Positions 13,618 through 16,886 of a DNA stretch of 16,886 bases are shown in pieces. Under the pieces are notes generated by a model, which was not told the origin of the DNA, searched no databases, and saw nothing but the letters and a program-made list of their open reading frames with translations. Numbering within the stretch: position 1 is the stretch's first letter; every line of letters begins with the position of its first letter. Source of the stretch: Pseudomonadota bacterium (GTDB lineage Bacteria; Pseudomonadota; Gammaproteobacteria; Xanthomonadales; Xanthomonadaceae); the NCBI GenBank assembly GCA_023444765.1, contig JAEXLY010000248.1:1-16886 (forward strand), given 5' to 3'. A program made the position numbers and the translations under genes.

Positions 13618-14010
13618 AGCGTGATGCTCAATACCGTCGGGCAGCGCCACCCAGGGATGCATGCGCTCCTCGTACACCGACACGACGGGCGCAGGAAAGC
13701 CGGGGTCGGCGAAGGCCCCGACGGGGATGCCCACGACGTCGGGCTGCGCCTCGATCACGTAGTACACCGTGTCGCCGCAGACCGGGCAGAAGTGGAACCG
13801 CGCCCGCCCGCCGGAATCGCCGATACGCACGAAGGCCGTGCTGTCGCCGTGGATTGTCACCGCATCTGCCGGGAACCGCGCCTGCGCGCCGAACACGCTG
13901 CCGGTGCGGCGCTGGCAGGCCAGGCAATGGCAGATCGAGATGCGGACCGGCTCCGCCGCGGTGGTGGCGGTGAGCTGGCCGCAGCTGCAGGCGGCCTGGC
14001 GAAGCGGCAT
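13615..14010 (-). CDS. GFA family zinc-binding protein
   Basis: A 131-residue protein of the glutathione-dependent formaldehyde-activating (GFA/CENP-V) fold. All seven zinc cysteines are present: Cys8 and Cys10 (CSC), Cys27, Cys29 and Cys32 (CHCLAC), Cys75 and Cys78 (CPVC). The best-known member, Gfa, acts on S-hydroxymethylglutathione; most relatives, probably including this one, have no proven activity. ATG 14010 fits the family start, MPLRQAACSCG; the longer frame to 14142 adds low-complexity residues. It converges with lysR through a shared terminator. Confidence 0.93.
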   Translation of the reverse strand: MPLRQAACSCGQLTATTAAEPVRISICHCLACQRRTGSVFGAQARFPADAVTIHGDSTAFVRIGDSGGRARFHFCPVCGDTVYYVIEAQPDVVGIPVGAFADPGFPAPVVSVYEERMHPWVALPDGIEHHA

Positions 14011-14146
14011 GGCGACGACCTTGCGGGGTGGGGCCGGGCTCAATGATGCCCGGTCGGATGGGAGAGGTGGAAAGCGTGCCCCAACGGGCCAGGCCGCACG
14101 GTCATCGGTCCGTGGCGAGGCCGTGGACGCAGCGTCCCGCAAACCG

Positions 14147-14320
14147 TCAGGTCTCAGGCCCGGACCTCCAGTTCGCCCGTGCCATCTGTCGGGCGATCTC
14201 CTCGAGTGCAGTCGCGCCGCGCTCGTGCGCTTTCACCAGACGGATGGCCAGCACGACCGCCAGGACGACCGGCAAAACGAGAAAAAGAAAGTAAGCCACC
14301 CCAAGACCGAGAGAAACCAT
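14147..14320 (-). CDS. Small single-TM protein
   Basis: A 57-residue protein with one hydrophobic helix (about residues 4-28) followed by a charged, probably cytoplasmic, amphipathic helix (RLVKAHERGATALEEIARQM). No family was recognised. ATG 14320 is chosen because AAGGAG lies ten bases upstream; a GTG at 14329 would put that site only one base away. It lies 55 bases downstream of the S9 peptidase gene on the same strand and may be co-transcribed. An 8-base direct repeat sits in the gap. Confidence 0.6.
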   Translation of the reverse strand: MVSLGLGVAYFLFLVLPVVLAVVLAIRLVKAHERGATALEEIARQMARANWRSGPET

Positions 14321-14337
14321 GGATCGCACACTCCTTG

Positions 14338-14375
14338 TCGTGCCACGAGGGCCTATGCCAGAACCAATCGTGCCA
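14338..14375. repeat. 8-base direct repeat, 30-base period
   Basis: TCGTGCCA occurs at 14338-14345 and again at 14368-14375, in the 55-base gap between the S9 peptidase stop and the small TM gene. The second copy touches the peptidase stop codon. It could be a regulator's paired site or chance. Confidence 0.4.
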
Positions 14376-16370
<1,995 letters not shown>

Positions 16371-16573
16371 GGGTGGCTCCCGGAAGAAGGTCGCCACAGG
16401 CTAGTGCAGATTGGAGGGCGGGGGCAGCTGTTGCGGGCCGGGCGCGTTGCGTCCTCGCGCTTCCCCCTCCATGCGTGCTGCTCCCTCCCGCCGCCAGCGG
16501 AGAGGGTTGGCGCGGGGGCGCGCCAGGTTGCATCGCACAGCAGGATGCATGGCTCCGCTCGCCCCCATCCCGG

Positions 16574-16597
16574 CCTTCCCCCGCGAGCGGGGGAAGG
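16574..16597. repeat. Palindrome copy 1 in the repeat array
   Basis: Arms CCTTCCCCCGC (16574-16584) and GCGGGGGAAGG (16587-16597) form a perfect 11-base stem with a two-base centre. Confidence 0.8.
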
Positions 16598-16602
16598 GGC
16601 AA

Positions 16603-16694
16603 AGCGGGCGCTCGCGGTGGGTAGTTCCGCCCCTCCCCGCAAGGGCAGAGCGGGTGTTCGCGGCGGGTGATACCGCGCCCTCCCCGCTTGCGGG
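16603..16694. repeat. Tandem duplication of a 46-base segment
   Basis: The segment beginning AGCGGGCGCTCGCGG at 16603 recurs as AGCGGGTGTTCGCGG at 16649, 46 bases later; both run on to CCCTCCCCGC. A third single copy begins at about 16798 in the next unit. The 46 bases equal the length difference between the two complete units (194 and 148). Confidence 0.7.
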
Positions 16695-16767
16695 GGAGGG
16701 TTGGGGTGGGGGGGCGTCAGGTCGCATCGCGCAGCAGGTGGCGCGGCTCCGTTCGCCCCCATCCCGG

Positions 16768-16791
16768 CCTTCCCCCGCGCGCGGGGGAAGG
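16768..16791. repeat. Palindrome copy 2 in the repeat array
   Basis: Same palindrome as at 16574, with the central bases GA changed to GC; the stem stays perfect and the copy lies exactly 194 bases downstream. Confidence 0.8.
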
Positions 16792-16886
16792 AGCAAGGCG
16801 GGCGCTCGCGGCGGATGGTGCCGCTCCCTCCCCGCTGGCGGGGGAGGGTTGGGGTGGGCGTGCGTCAGGTCGCATCGCGCAGCAGG

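Larger units (their letters stand above)
16471..16886. repeat. Mosaic GC-rich palindromic repeat array, truncated by the window end
   Basis: A unit whose landmark CAGGT(C/T)GCATCGC starts at 16524, 16718 and 16866 repeats at intervals of 194 and 148 bases; a partial unit end precedes it (about 16471-16523) and the last copy is cut off. Each unit has a C-rich palindrome (CTTCCCCCGC arms) and a second one (CCCTCCCCGC / GGGGAGGG), plus GTTGGGGTGGG. The longer unit carries an extra 46-base segment. These resemble interspersed palindromic repeats common between genes in this family of bacteria. No gene is credible here; the 110 bases before the array hold only the leader of the S9 gene. Confidence 0.8.

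Noticed and set aside
14338..14375. TGGCACGA on the minus strand as sigma-54 promoters
   Set aside because: The -12 TTGC box is missing at the required spacing after both copies.
16371..16397. Nine-residue upstream extension of the S9 peptidase
   Set aside because: It would bury the signal peptide start, and GGGAG stands at the right distance from ATG 16370.

Overview
The window looks like chromosome of a high-GC gammaproteobacterium, most likely Xanthomonadaceae (Lysobacter/Luteimonas/Pseudoxanthomonas type). This is inferred from gene order around the cytochrome oxidase assembly genes, very high GC, and GC-rich palindromic intergenic repeats; there is no rRNA or marker gene to settle it. 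No tRNA, rRNA, CRISPR array, transposase or phage gene was seen.

Layout. (1) 72-3841 is a heme A/cytochrome c oxidase assembly block: a small twin-transmembrane protein gene on the minus strand, then a tightly packed plus-strand operon of SURF1, a small SCO-like CxxxC protein, ctaA (heme A synthase) and cyoE/ctaB (heme O synthase). The first two junctions are 4-base ATGA overlaps. The third looks as if it once was, but ctaA stops 24 codons early. (2) 3842-4166 holds a post-cyoE hairpin and no convincing gene. (3) 4167-5788 (minus) is a two-gene toxin/immunity-like pair: a protein with a C-terminal DNA/RNA non-specific endonuclease domain and, overlapping its stop by GTGA, a small YezG-like protein. 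(4) 5935-9167 (minus) is a run of seven small single-domain genes: DUF4287, DUF1810, GyrI-like, an unrecognised protein, DUF2200, SnoaL/NTF2-like and MmcQ/YjbR. Several are followed by their own hairpin, so they look like a row of small units rather than one pathway. (5) 9344-12537 (minus) is an apparent three-gene operon: DUF1348/NTF2-like protein, glutathione S-transferase, and a 677-residue fusion of PNPOx-like, ferredoxin-reductase and 2Fe-2S ferredoxin domains. A divergent LysR regulator (12682-13584, plus) is its probable controller. (6) 13615-16370 (minus) has a GFA-family zinc protein, a one-TM small protein and a secreted S9 prolyl-oligopeptidase-family enzyme. (7) 16471-16886 is a mosaic repeat array running off the window end.

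How the parts work together. The oxidase block makes heme O then heme A and helps build the aa3-type oxidase, whose structural genes are probably left of the window. The nuclease pair is probably an interbacterial toxin with self-protection, but its export route is not evident. The LysR/GST/DUF1348/flavo-iron-sulfur set reads as an inducible response to electrophiles or xenobiotics. The small-domain cluster has no shared function that I can support.

The best candidates for something under-described are the nuclease/immunity pair with its unrecognised N-terminal region, the LysR-linked redox operon, and the repeat array, whose spacings (194, 148 and 46 bp) fit an internal duplication exactly.
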